64,000 nt of DNA from Ceratorhiza oryzae-sativae. Taxonomy: Eukaryota; Basidiomycota; Agaricomycetes; Cantharellales; Ceratobasidiaceae. Made by a program: the position numbers and the translations under genes. Positions within the stretch are counted from its first letter, which is position 1. Every line of letters starts with the position of its first letter. Below, in pieces: positions 11,832-21,977 of the stretch. A model generated the notes under the pieces. That model saw only the letters and a program-made list of their open reading frames with translations, had not been told where the DNA came from and did not search any database. Where the stretch lies: positions 620,001-684,000 of the forward strand of contig JARWMV010000247.1 in NCBI GenBank assembly GCA_030998015.1, in the 5' to 3' direction.

Positions 11832-12494
11832 GATGGGCTATTCCTTTAGAAATCGTATCAATGATGGAGCTGGGGAAGAGGGAGGAGGGCTCCTACTGGT
11901 AGCTGTGGACTGTGGGTGACGCGATGTAGCAATCTCTTGGAATCCTCGCCGCTTGTCTTAAATGGCTAGGCGCAAGCAGGTAGGCAGGAAACGGCCAAGC
12001 CCCAATGAATGCAGGAATCTCCTCGGCCAATCTCCGAAAATCTAGTTAACACGTGATAATGCTCGACTGTCCAAGTAAAGGAGGCGTCATCCATCCGCCG
12101 CCAACTAACTTTTGATCCACATCAAAATCTAGCCGTACATATAAAATCGCCAATAAATGCTGTTTTTTGAGCCCTCTAGAGCGAAATCCGTCAATCGCTT
12201 TATACAAATTGTTGTTTTAGGGTAGCTAAACATGAATATATGCTTCGATTTGTTGCCCGTGCGAGGTACAGAAAGTTTAAAGCTCGGGTTCACTCAGGGA
12301 AAAACCGGAGTGGTGGCCGGGTTGTGGCTGGGTTGTGGCTGACCGGTTTTGTCTTAGAGGCCCATTACATGAGCCACGGGCTCCGGGGGTCAACAGTGTA
12401 ATTGTTTTTTCTACTATCGTCATGCGCTGCAGTGCAAAGCGGAAGGCAAGGCAGGCCAGAGCACAGAATGCCAGAGCCAAAGTGAGATATCCAT
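11832..12494. other. Intergenic with MITE end and a hairpin
   Basis: Upstream of the lectin gene. It includes the partial MITE end at 12,022-12,075 and an AT-rich stretch. A hairpin at about 12,302-12,349 has AAAACCGG and CCGGTTTT arms enclosing GGGTTGTGGCT repeats. No gene recognised. Confidence 0.45.
12022..12075. repeat. Partial copy of the 43.1 kb foldback MITE
   Basis: The words CCGAAAATCTAGTTA, then CACGTGATAATGC and CTGTCCAAGTA follow the reverse complement of the right arm of the element at 43,062-43,247, with a few substitutions. The other arm is not found nearby, so this is a truncated copy. Confidence 0.6.
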
Positions 12495-12495
12495 T

Positions 12496-13484
12496 AGAGA
12501 TGTCGTGCCAGACTCCGTCTGCCAGAATCTGCCAGAATTTCCGGCCTAATTTCCGGCAATGCAGGAGCCGGAGACGGAGCAGGAATCAACCAACACCGCC
12601 AGACTCCGTCACAGGCTCCGTCACATTCCTCCAACTGGCATTCCGGCATTCCAGCGCATTCCGTGTTCTGGCATTCTGGCATTCTGGCGTGTTCCACATT
12701 TCTGGCATTCTGGCACACATTGTTCACTTGTTCAAACATTCTCATGTATCTGTGATGGTGCTATATACTGTCATAAATTCACTGCATTTGAATCAAGTAC
12801 CAATAACAGACTTGTTCTGACAATACCCTTAAACAACAGATGTGTCAACAAGAGGTCTTATGATCCCGTGTAGTTACGATGTTGAGAAACAGTTGTAGAT
12901 TCAATTGAGCACACACAATCATAAGATATAACATCACATGAAACACGCCAGAACACATTCAAAACCAAGAAAATGCTTGCACAGAACACAGGCTGGCAGA
13001 CACGGAAGAAACAGATAATGTCGGAAACACGTGACCCTATCTCACATTAGTTAGACTACAACGTCTAGTGACAACAAGGTGCTCATGCTTACCTATTACC
13101 TTGCTTAAAGCACTAGCAACGTCGCTGGGCGAGAGTCACACTTGCCAGGGCGCTGAGCGTAACAAACGCAAACAGCTGACTTCATTCGACGAGCACTATG
13201 CTTCCTGGCAGGCAGTCCCTGGGTGCTGAGAAGTGCTGGGGTGATAGAAGTGGAGGAGGCAGCTGGCATGTATGCCAATGGTCGAGAGAAAGAGATAAAC
13301 TGTCTGAAGATTTTGTAAGTTGGTTTTGTACCAGTTGTTGACCCACACTACTGGACTGTGTCCTGAAGAAGCTGCCAAAGACATGCAGTAAGAATGTTAG
13401 TATTATAGTACAATGTTTGGAGGCTATAAAAAGGACATACCAGCTTGCACAATTGTGTGTGCAACCATGGCAAATGTTGAAAGG
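12496..13484. other. hAT 3' subterminal region, non-coding
   Basis: Left arm of the hAT element as far as the Gypsy insertion site. It holds TGCCAGAA/TTCTGGCA and GACTCCGTC words up to about 12,750, then AT-rich sequence. Open frames here are low-complexity translations of these repeats. Confidence 0.5.
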
Positions 13485-14264
13485 TGTTATGACCCGCCTA
13501 GCAGACATAACCTAACAACCGAATATTGTACAGATTTATGGCATTTTTCCCGAAGCGGAACAAACCATAAACAGGATCATGTGATCTTGGCGCTTACCCA
13601 ATGATTAAGTGCTGGTGGTTACCCTGAACTCGCTCCAGCATTTCTCTCCCATGTTACCTGGAGCGAGGAGCGAGTTGTCATGTGACCTCAGCGCTTACCC
13701 AATGATTAAGTGCTGGTGGTTACCCTGAACTCGCTCCAGCATTTCTCTCCCATGTTACTTGGAGCGAGGAGCGAGTTGTCACGTGACCTCAGTGCTTACT
13801 CAGTGATCAAGCGCCAGTGGTTACCCTGAACTCGCTCCAGCATTTCTCTCCCATGTTACTTGGAGTGAGGAGTGAGTTGTCACGTGACCTTGGCACTTAT
13901 CCAGCGATTAAGTGCCGGGTGCTTAAGTCCAAAAGTCACATGACCCTTGGACCTCGCGCGGCTCTATAAGATTTGGAGCCACACAAACTTAGGATAAACA
14001 ATTACCTAAGACCTAGTACTATATAGAACCTATAACTGCTATAGATGGCGCTTAGGAAAGGGGGGCCACCGCAGCAACTGCAGTCACATGTATATAAGGG
14101 GAGTAAAGCAAGACTGAACGCCTCAGCTTGCTTTATCTTGTCAACCACCATAGACCATAGCAAACACTGTAACTAGAACACTCAATACATACTGCATAGC
14201 ACCAAACCATCAACGCAGCCACTACTTAAGTGCTCCACAAGGGAGCCTCCAGAGGGTCACGACA
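13485..14264 (+). repeat. 5' LTR
   Basis: 780 bp starting TGTTATGACC and ending GGTCACGACA. It contains three tandem 101-bp units (starts 13,591, 13,692 and 13,793) each with a palindromic TCACGTGA-type site, then a TATA box at 14,091-14,097. The transcript start is predicted about 30 bp later, near 14,125, where AGCTTGCTTTAT matches the primer site in reverse complement. A 9-bp hairpin TAAAGCAAG/CTTGCTTTA spans the predicted start. Confidence 0.93.
14091..14097 (+). promoter_or_regulatory. LTR TATA box
   Basis: TATATAAG sits 28-34 bp upstream of the predicted 5' end of the genomic RNA (about 14,125). The same box is in the 3' LTR near 24,269. Confidence 0.7.
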
Positions 14265-14266
14265 TT

Positions 14267-14278
14267 ATAAAGCAAGCT
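14267..14278 (+). promoter_or_regulatory. Self-priming primer-binding site
   Basis: ATAAAGCAAGCT, two bases after the 5' LTR, is the exact reverse complement of AGCTTGCTTTAT at 14,125-14,136 in the LTR, where the transcript should start. I see no match to a tRNA 3' end. This matches the self-priming arrangement established for Tf1 and the sushi group, where the 5' end of the mRNA folds back to prime minus-strand DNA. Confidence 0.75.
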
Positions 14279-14385
14279 CTTAACTTAACTAGTGGCGAAC
14301 ATAAATATACTACACAGATACTAAGGGCTGAGTACACGAGAAAACCAGCTAACTCCTGTGATACATAAGAGAACATAAAGAAACT

Positions 14386-16221
14386 ATGTCACAGAGACCA
14401 CAAACTCGATCTCAAAGCAGAGTGGCAAATAGTAGGCCACAATCACCCAAACCCATTGCTTCCCCAGAGGCTGAAGGTAACCCAGATGAGACCCTCCAAG
14501 GAATGCCAGGGGGGTTGCCACAAAACCCATGACCAGTGGCTCAACCCAACCCCACTCGGGCCCCCATCCTGGGAGGGGAAATAGGGGGAATACCACTCCG
14601 CAGCCCTCAACCACCAATTCACCTGATAAATCCAGACCCAGAAGATATCTCAAATCCAGAGAGGGATGAGGTAGAAGATATGACCCGAACCATATATGAA
14701 CAAGGCACAGCCTTGGCAGAAGAGGCAAGGACACAACCCCAGCCAGGTCCCAGAGCCATAGCCACTGCCAACCCTATTCACACCATTGCCATGGCCATCA
14801 GGGTGGGGCTCAAGGAACTTAGAGACAATAATCATAGGGAACTAGAAAAGGCAATCACAGGTATAAATCAGTGTCAAATATCACTAACCCGACAAGAAGG
14901 AAATGTGGACTGGATGGTAAGGTCAATGGAAACATCCAACAAAAATGTCCTCTATGTGGCAAAGAACCAGGACGACCTAAAAGCAGAAATGGGGAACCTG
15001 ATAAAAGAATTAAAGGACATCTCCATGGAAATAAACCAGGTACTGGGAATGCAAGAGCGAAAGCTCGAAAGCTTAGAGAAGAAAACCGAAAACACAGGGG
15101 AGATCCTAATCGCACTAGAACAACAGGTAACCGATCTAGGAAATGAGCTCCGGAAAACAACTGAAGCAGGAAGGCCAAGGGAAAGGACAGAAGAAACCAG
15201 GGGAAGAACTAGGGTGGTCATAGGAAGCCCCTCACGATCCCCCTCAGCCTCCCCAGTACGAACACCCTTTCTGGGAAGAACCTTCCAGGCTGAGTCCACA
15301 ATAAGACCCCGAACAGAACCTCCATCCCAAGCAAACCAACCTACCCTTGCTGCAAACCACACTCCTAAGGAGGCGAGACTAGGGAGACCCAGCAAATTTA
15401 ATGGGAAAAAGGGGAAGGAAGCAGAGAACTTCATAATCAGCATGGAACTTTTCTTTGCTGACTATGACAAATCAGCCTTTGATGACCAAAAAAAGATATC
15501 TGCTGTGCTAATGAACATGGAGGATGGGGAAGCAGCAAACTGGGCACAACCTTACTGCTGGAAACTACTAGCAGGCGAACACACAGGTATTCTTGCATCC
15601 TGGAAGGATTTCAGGAAGGGATTCCTGGATGCTTTTAATGACCCAGTCATAAAGGAAAAGACCATCTGGAAACTAAGGAAATTAACACAGACCAAGAGTG
15701 CATTGGATTATGCTACCCAATTCCAGATCCTGATCCAAGAGGTAGACTGGAACCAGGAAGCCCTCAAGGACCAATTCAGGGAAGGGTTAAAACCTGAAGT
15801 ATGACAAGAGATCTTAAGGATTGAAGTACTGGCAAATGAGGCTGAAGGTCCATCATATACCTTAGATCAATTAATTGACTTTGCCTGCAAAATGGACGAC
15901 ATGCAGTTTGCGAACCAGAAAATGAATACAAGGACCAGCAACTCATCAAATTCAACCTGGGCACCAGCAAAATACAAACAAGGGGGGAACAAGCCTTTAG
16001 GGACCAGCAGCAAACAGGGGAATACCCAAACCAACAACATGGTAAGGATACCAAACAGTGAAAAGGACAGGTGAAGGAAAGAAGGACTCTGTATCAAATG
16101 CGGTAAATCAGGGCATGTCCTGAAGGAGTGCCGAGGCCAGTGGACCTACGACAAAGCTAAGATACAAGGGAAGGCCAGCAGACAAGTTGAGGAAGAAAGC
16201 AGCTCTGAGTCGGAAAACTAA
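14386..16221 (+). pseudogene. gag: Gypsy gag, three in-frame stops
   Basis: Nucleocapsid precursor. ATG 14,386 (MSQRPQTRSQSR) opens a frame that runs to TAA at 16,219-16,221. It contains a coiled coil near 15,040-15,170 (RKLESLEKKTENTGEIL), a basic Ser/Arg-rich linker (15,170-15,260), the retrotransposon gag domain (about 15,380-15,800, with FNGKKGKEAENFI and the KDFRKGFLDAFNDP block) and a CX2CX4HX4C zinc knuckle CIKCGKSGHVLKEC near 16,090. The frame is interrupted by TGA at 14,530, 15,802 and 16,072, each consistent with a C-to-T change in an arginine CGA codon. Homology is continuous across the stops, so this is a decayed gag rather than separate genes. Confidence 0.9.
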
Positions 16222-16238
16222 TTGGTCCTACCACTTCC

Positions 16239-19200
16239 ATGTTGGAGGACCCCAATATAACCCCTACCGCAGATGTATGTTACCTCAAGAAGTCTAGTAA
16301 TCAATCAATAATATACACTACGGTAGAGGGAATCATGGAACCAGCTAAGACGCTGATTGACTCAGGATCTTCAACCAACTTCATCGATAAGGCCTATTCA
16401 AGGGAAAAAGGGATTCCAACCACTCCCCTCAAACACAAGAAATCAATTGTGGCCATTGATGGAAATGAAATCAAGGATGCCATAGAAGAAAGGGCAGAAC
16501 TAAACATCGAAGTGGAAGGGAAGACACTAAAATGCTCCCTTTATGTAATGACCCTAGGTGACACAGACATAGTCCTAGGGAAAGAATGGCTTGAAGAAGC
16601 AGAACCTATCATAGATTGGAAAGACCTTACCATCTCATACCCAGATGAAATCAAGGCAAGGGCAGCAAGTGAAAGCCTACAAATCCCAGAAGAATTTAGG
16701 GATTTTGAAGACCTATTTGGGGAAGAAGGTTTCCGAGAACTTCCACCCCACTGAGGTAACCTAGACTTCAAAATGGACCTGATTGAGGGAGCAGAGCTGC
16801 CAAAGCCTGCAAAGAGGTACAGTATGTCGCCAGCAGAAACAAAGGCGCTCAGGGAGTACCTAGAGGAGGAACTAAGAAAGGAAAATAAGGCCCAGCCAGT
16901 CAGTTGTAGCTGCACCCTGTTTCTATGTGAACAAAGCAGATGGAGGGCTTAGGTTGGTAGTTGACTACCGTAAGATGAATGACATCACCAAGCCAGACAG
17001 GTTTCCACTTCCAATCCAAATAGAATTGATTGAGAGACTGAAGGATGCAACCATCTATTCAAAAATGGATGTTCGATGGGGGTTCAACAACATCAGGGTA
17101 AAAGAGGGAGACAAATGGAAAACAGCTTTCAGGACAGGAGAAGGCCAGTTTGAATGCTTGGTCATGCCATTCGGAGTAAAAGAAGGACCAAGAACCTTTA
17201 CCAGGTTCATGATGGAAAAGTTCTGTGATATAATAGACGATTATGTGGTAATCTACATGGACGATGTACTAGTGTTTTCCAGAAACAGGGAAGAACGTAC
17301 AACATGTCAGGGAAGTGTTAAGAAGAATGAGGGAAAACCACCTCTTCCTCAAACCACACAAGTGTCAGTTCTTTGTGAAGGAGGTAAGCTTCATTGGAAT
17401 TGTCATATCCCCAGAAGGGATATCAATGGAAAAGGAAAAGGTAAAGGCAGTTCTAGGATGGCCAGAACCTAACACAGTAAAAGAAGTCCAAGCCTTCCTA
17501 GGCTTCGTGGGGTTGTATAGAAGGTGGATAGAGAAGTTTAGTACCTTAGCCAAACCCCTCACAGATCTCACCCAAAAAGATGTCAAATTCCTGTGGGAAA
17601 GAAAACAACAGGAAGCATTTGAAGCTATCAAGGAAGCTGTAGCAAGAGAACCAGTCCTGATCCACCCAAACCCAAACAGGCCATACATACTGGAAACAGA
17701 TGCCTCAGGAGTGGCCATGGGGGCGGTACTAAGCCAAAAGGGTGATGACAACCAATTGCATCCAATTGCCTTCCTATCGAAGAGCTTCACCCCACCAGAG
17801 AAAAATTATGACACCTACGACAAGGAGTTGCTTGCAATTGTTAGGTCCTTAGAGCACTGGAGGTTATACTTAGAAGGGACAGAGGAACCTATTGTGATAT
17901 ACACTGACCATAGGAACCTCCAGTACTGGCAAAATGCCCAGATGTGGAATAGAAGGCATGCCAGATGGTATCTCACTCTGGCACCCTTCAATTTTCAGAT
18001 TGTGTATAGACCAGGGAAACTCTCACAGAAGCCAGATGCCCTTTCCAGAAGGAGCGACCATGGGGATACCCCTATGGAACCACAGATCATGATTCCAGAA
18101 GAAAGGTTCATAGGTTTCATGGCAGAAGTACAGGGGAATTTCTGGGAAGAGCTTAAAGAAGCTCAAGAAGAAGACGAATCTATCAGATCCTTAAGGCTGA
18201 GTGTGGCAAATAAAGAACAACTACCGCCCTCAGTACAGAAGGAATTTAGACGGTATGAAATGAAGGAGGGCCTATTAAGGTATGACGATAGGCTCTACAT
18301 CCCGGATGACAAGGACTTGAGGTTGAGTCTCCTTGAGGAGTGCCATGACGCCCCAGTGGCAGGTCATCAGGGACAAGCCCGAACACTAGAATTACTATCA
18401 AGGGATTACTATTGGCCAGGAATGAAGGCCCAAGTAAACCGATATGTGGAATCTTGTGAAACATGTCAAAGAAGCAAAGGACACAAACAAGGCACTCCCC
18501 TGAAGTCCTTACCAATCCCATGGAAACCATGGGCAGATGTCGCATATGATTTCATTGTCAAATTACCTGTCTCAAAGGGGTACGACAGTATCTTGACAGT
18601 TGTAGATCGCTTCTCCTGGCAGGCCCATTTTGTACCATGTCTGGAGAGCACCAATGCAGAAGAACTGGCAGAAATATTCATAAGGGAAGTATGGAGACAT
18701 CACGGGACCCCAGAAACCACTGTCTCAGACCGAGGGCCAACCTTTAACAGCCAATTCCTAAAAGCCCTATACAAAGGAATTGGGACAAAGCCCAGATTCT
18801 CCACTGCTTTCCATCCAGAAACAGATGGTCTGTCGGAAAGGACAAATCAATGGGTAGAAGGGTTCTTAAGAACCTTCTGCAATTATAGACAAGATGATTG
18901 GGTAAAATGGTTACCCATTGCCGAATTCTGCCATAACAACCACGTAAATGCTACAACAGGACAAACCCCATTTGAAACAGTATATGGAAAAAACCCAAGA
19001 TGGGTTGTCCGAGAGGGAGAAGAACCATCTGAGGCACCCGCTGCAGACAACATGTGTAATCAAATGGAAAAGGTATGGGATGAGGCAAGAGCCTCAATGG
19101 AATTACACCAACAAATGGAAAAGAAAGGGAGGGAATTCAAGGTAGGAGACAAGGTTTGGCTGCTCCTAACAAACCTCTCGTCCAAGAGACCCTCCAAGAA

Positions 19201-19644
19201 ACTGGACAAAAAAGGGGGGCCCTTTGAAATCACAGAAAAGATCTCATCCCATGCATATCGCCTGGACCTACCTAAAACCATATGTGTACACAATGTATTC
19301 CATGTAAATCTCCTCTGCCATTCACAGAAGATAAAGACTTCCAAAGAAGGCAGGCCAAACCACCACCAATCATAACGGAAAAAGGAGAGGAGGAATACGA
19401 GGTGGACCACATTGCAAATTATGAATGGCGGAATGGCGAGCTGTTTTACCAAATCAGATGGAAGGGCTACGACCCAATAGAAGACACAATGGAACGTGCC
19501 AGCAAGTTTGCTGACATGAAAGAGGTTCTAAATGACTTGCAAAGGCGCTTACCAGACGCACCAATGCCAGTCAAGACAAGTCAGCACTCAGGTGACTCGA
19601 AAGGCAGGCCAAAGAGAACCAAACGAGGATCTGGAAAGCTTTAA
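16239..19644 (+). pseudogene. pol: Gypsy pol: protease, RT, RNase H, integrase, chromodomain
   Basis: Starts at ATG 16,239, 18 bp after the gag stop and in another frame. Aspartic protease active site LIDSGSSTNF (near 16,350). RT from about 16,900, with VDYRKMND, the catalytic YMDD (near 17,255) and the thumb GWPEPNTVKEVQAFLGF. RNase H: TDASGVAMGAVLSQ, YDKELLAIV, IYTDHRNLQYW. Integrase: HH-CC zinc finger ending CETCQRSK (near 18,460), then the D-D-E core with VSDRGPTFNSQF and SERTNQW. C-terminal chromodomain at about 19,395-19,560 (YEVDHIANYEW...IRWKGYDPIEDTMERA). Lesions: TGA at 16,752, and frame changes near 16,885, 17,297 and 19,320. The chromodomain places it among chromoviruses, which target heterochromatin. 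Confidence 0.93.
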
Positions 19645-19730
19645 AAGGAGCCATCCAGGATACCCAAGAAAGGCCAGAGCCTGCTCTACCACCTCACTTG
19701 CACCACAACACACCTGCGAAACCCCAAAAC

Positions 19731-20551
19731 ATGCCTTTTGTCACTCACCCAGTCACACATCCCAACCGTTACACCCCACTTGCTGAAAATCAGGTGGCCC
19801 CACTTTGGCAGCCACCCACCACCAGGTGGCCAGCACCCTACCCTGGCAGGGAAAATCGTCCTAAACCAGGGATGTACTGCTCCAGTGTGGAAGACGCGCA
19901 GAGGTACGCCAAACGACTGTTGCCAGGGGCTAACCTAGTGTACATCCCAAAGAAGTTAAGGGATGAAAGGAACTGGATTGATGATGACAAGTACCTGGAT
20001 CCCAGGTTAGGGGTCCTGACATGGCATGGAAGCCAGAAGCCAACAATGAGAAACGCCTTGTTAAGAACACCGATGTATGTCATCGACAATATCATGGGAC
20101 CAACAGTCAACGTGGTGACCAAGGCAGCAAGACAACAGAGGAGGGCCACAGGCCAAATGGCAGACAGAGGGGACTGGGAGGTGGAGCGCCGGGCAAAGGC
20201 ATTGCTGGAAGAATGGAAGTTGACACCAGCTGCACCATATGTGGGACTGCTGAAGCAACTACCACTGATGAGATGTTTACTGCTATCAGGACGAAGCAGG
20301 CAAACATGAGTGACTTCCGAAATTGGGTGAAGGTGCACCCAAACAAAAACACCAATTATGACACTGATATGATGAGCCTTACATCAAGCCTAGAATCACT
20401 GGTCGTGGCTGAGGAAGAAGCCAAGCCAGAAATAAAGGAACCCACCCTGGACCCAGCTGCGGAGGAAGCCAAACAGGACTGGGACTGGTGGGAAAATGAG
20501 CTTGTCGAAGCTCTGGAGGAGGTGCCACTGTTGGAACCAACCCCCATATGA
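19731..20551 (+). CDS. ORF-X, unrecognised cargo protein (probable frameshift)
   Basis: Sense-strand frame downstream of the chromodomain. The first part (19,731 to about 20,240) is proline-rich, then has a compact-looking block with PKPGMYCSSVEDAQRYAKRL, KLRDERNWIDDDKYLDPRLG and a basic ARQQRRATGQMADRG stretch. After a probable frame change near 20,240 the C-terminal part continues with MSDFRNWVKVHP and a very acidic tail, ending WDWWENELVEALEEVPLL at a stop by 20,551. No family recognised; not part of standard Gypsy pol. A capsid or accessory protein is possible but unsupported. It converges with the antisense gene, with stop codons about 80 bp apart. Confidence 0.5.
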
Positions 20552-20633
20552 CCACTTTGCCTCCCACAAATTGTCTCCCGAATGTATAAGAGTTTTATTT
20601 TTCTTTTACACACCAAACTTAATACATTTCCTT

Positions 20634-21175
20634 TTACTCTCTATTTTTACGTTTGCCCTTGAGGGGCCGGGTATAGGGCTTCTTGCCCCTTTTTTCCTTC
20701 TTATTGGTCTGAACAACTGACCGGGTAGTGGGCTGCAGCCAAGGAGCCTCCCCCCCTGGGAAGTTGGCCATGTAGTTCTGGAAACACCCAGAACCAGACG
20801 CTGCAAAGGGCGAAGCCTCATCAAACAAGGGAGCAGAGCCCTCCTCGAAGAATTCGGCAAGAGCGGCCTGGTGAGACCGCTCCTCAAAGGACTTGTAGTC
20901 CTGATCAATGAGCGCCCAGACACACTCAAGGGTGGCCTCATGGGCCCAACCATCAAGGAGGATGTGCTCTTCTACAGAACGAGTTAGCTATGTGAGAACA
21001 ATGAAGAACAAACACACATACCTGGCACCCCACAGAAGAACCAGTCCCCAACACCTCGATAGAAGTCTTCAAGGGAGGCGTCGCACACAGCATCACAGTA
21101 GGCGCAGTACTCCCCCTCAGGGAGAGACCAGCAGGTGCAGTCAAGGGGATTGTAGTTAAGGGAAATAACACGCAT
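20634..21175 (-). CDS. Antisense spliced cargo gene, 163 aa, unrecognised
   Basis: ATG 21,175 opens exon 1 (21,022-21,175), beginning MRVISLNYNPLDCTCWSLPE, cysteine- and aromatic-rich (EYCAYCDAVC, GDWFFCGVP). A 50-bp GT-AG intron (20,972-21,021: GTATGTGT...CTGTAG) is followed by exon 2 (20,634-20,971) with LLDGWAHEATLECVWALIDQ, an FEEGSAPLFDEASPF stretch and a strongly basic C-terminus KGKRKNRE. The spliced frame is uninterrupted, unlike gag, pol and Rep in the same element. An intron can survive retrotransposition here because it is antisense to the genomic RNA. No homology recognised. It points away from the Rep gene, giving a divergent pair around the 21.2-21.9 kb region. Confidence 0.6.
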
Positions 21176-21427
21176 AGTAAAGACGGGATGAGGAAGGAAA
21201 ACAACAAAACCACAAACATTAAAAAATCACAGTGCAACACAATAACTTGCACAAACATCAAAACAAGGTCTGGTCAGGTGACACCAACAGACACGTGACC
21301 ATCTGCCAGAAAACAAACAACAAAGCATGGGAATCACATGACCTAGCCTAGTCACGTGACCACCTGCCAGAAAACAAACAACAAAGCACAGGAATCACAT
21401 GACCTAGCCTAGTCACATGAATATACA

Positions 21428-21558
21428 CTATCCCCTAACTACCGGAGGGGTCGGAGAGGGGGCACCGACTGAAGTGGGGGAGCAGAGGCCCTGAGCGTAG
21501 CGAGGATCAAGGCCGACATGGAGGAACGGATGGGAGGGCACCCCTCGGAGATGCGTCA
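21428..21558 (+). repeat. Direct repeat copy A, cargo intergenic region
   Basis: Begins CTATCCCCTAACTACCGG and ends GAGATGCGTCA. It matches copy B at 21,688 across the full length, with scattered changes mostly of C/T or G/A type. Confidence 0.85.
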
Positions 21559-21687
21559 CAAGAGAAAGACATACAAGGACAAGCAAGAAAACAAACAAGT
21601 CACATGACATGAAGTGAACATGTGTCCCAAGCAGATGAAGAAAACAACAAGGTCACGTGACCCAGACAATGTCACATGATATGGCCG

Positions 21688-21819
21688 CTATCCCCTGAAC
21701 TACCGGAGGGGTCGGAGAGGGGGCACTGACTGGAGTGGAGGAGTGGAGGCCCCGAGTGCAGCAAGGTTTAAGGCTGACGCGGGGGAACAGATGGAAGGGC
21801 ACCCCTTGGAGATGTGTCA
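21688..21819 (+). repeat. Direct repeat copy B, cargo intergenic region
   Basis: Begins CTATCCCCTGAACTACCGG and ends GAGATGTGTCA. The partner of copy A, separated by about 130 bp containing further TCACGTGA-like sites. Confidence 0.85.
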
Positions 21820-21977
21820 TCACTGAAATAAGGTCATGTGATCACAACAAATGCAAGACGGAGTCATGTGACGATCAAAACGGACTTTGCAGCTTATATG
21901 GACAAGCACAAGGCCCGAGATAACCCGCACTCTCATGCTCTCTTCCCAGTCCCCAAATACCTCTAAAACTGTAAACG

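Larger units (their letters stand above)
21176..21977. promoter_or_regulatory. Intergenic control region between divergent cargo genes
   Basis: About 0.8 kb with no credible gene. It has two tandem 61-bp units (21,292-21,352 and 21,353-21,413), then two direct copies of a roughly 131-bp block (21,428-21,558 and 21,688-21,819). Each block starts with a 5-bp stem hairpin CCCCT/AGGGG with loop AACTACCGG or GAACTACCGG. About eleven TCACGTGA-like palindromes, many decayed to TCACATGA or TCATGTGA, are spread through it; the same palindrome is in the LTR units. It is positioned like a bidirectional promoter or replication origin, which is inference. Confidence 0.55.

Noticed and set aside
12302..12349. 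Hairpin AAAACCGG...CCGGTTTT as a transcription terminator
   Set aside because: There is no adjacent gene end and fungal Pol II genes do not use such terminators; probably a transposon-associated palindrome.
13591..13893. Regularly spaced repeats resembling a CRISPR array
   Set aside because: They are 101-bp direct tandem units of an LTR with no unique spacers, in a eukaryotic genome.
14952..15443. Long antisense frames over gag and pol
   Set aside because: They mirror the codon bias of the sense gag/pol frames and have no domains or splice structure, unlike the antisense gene at 20.6-21.2 kb.
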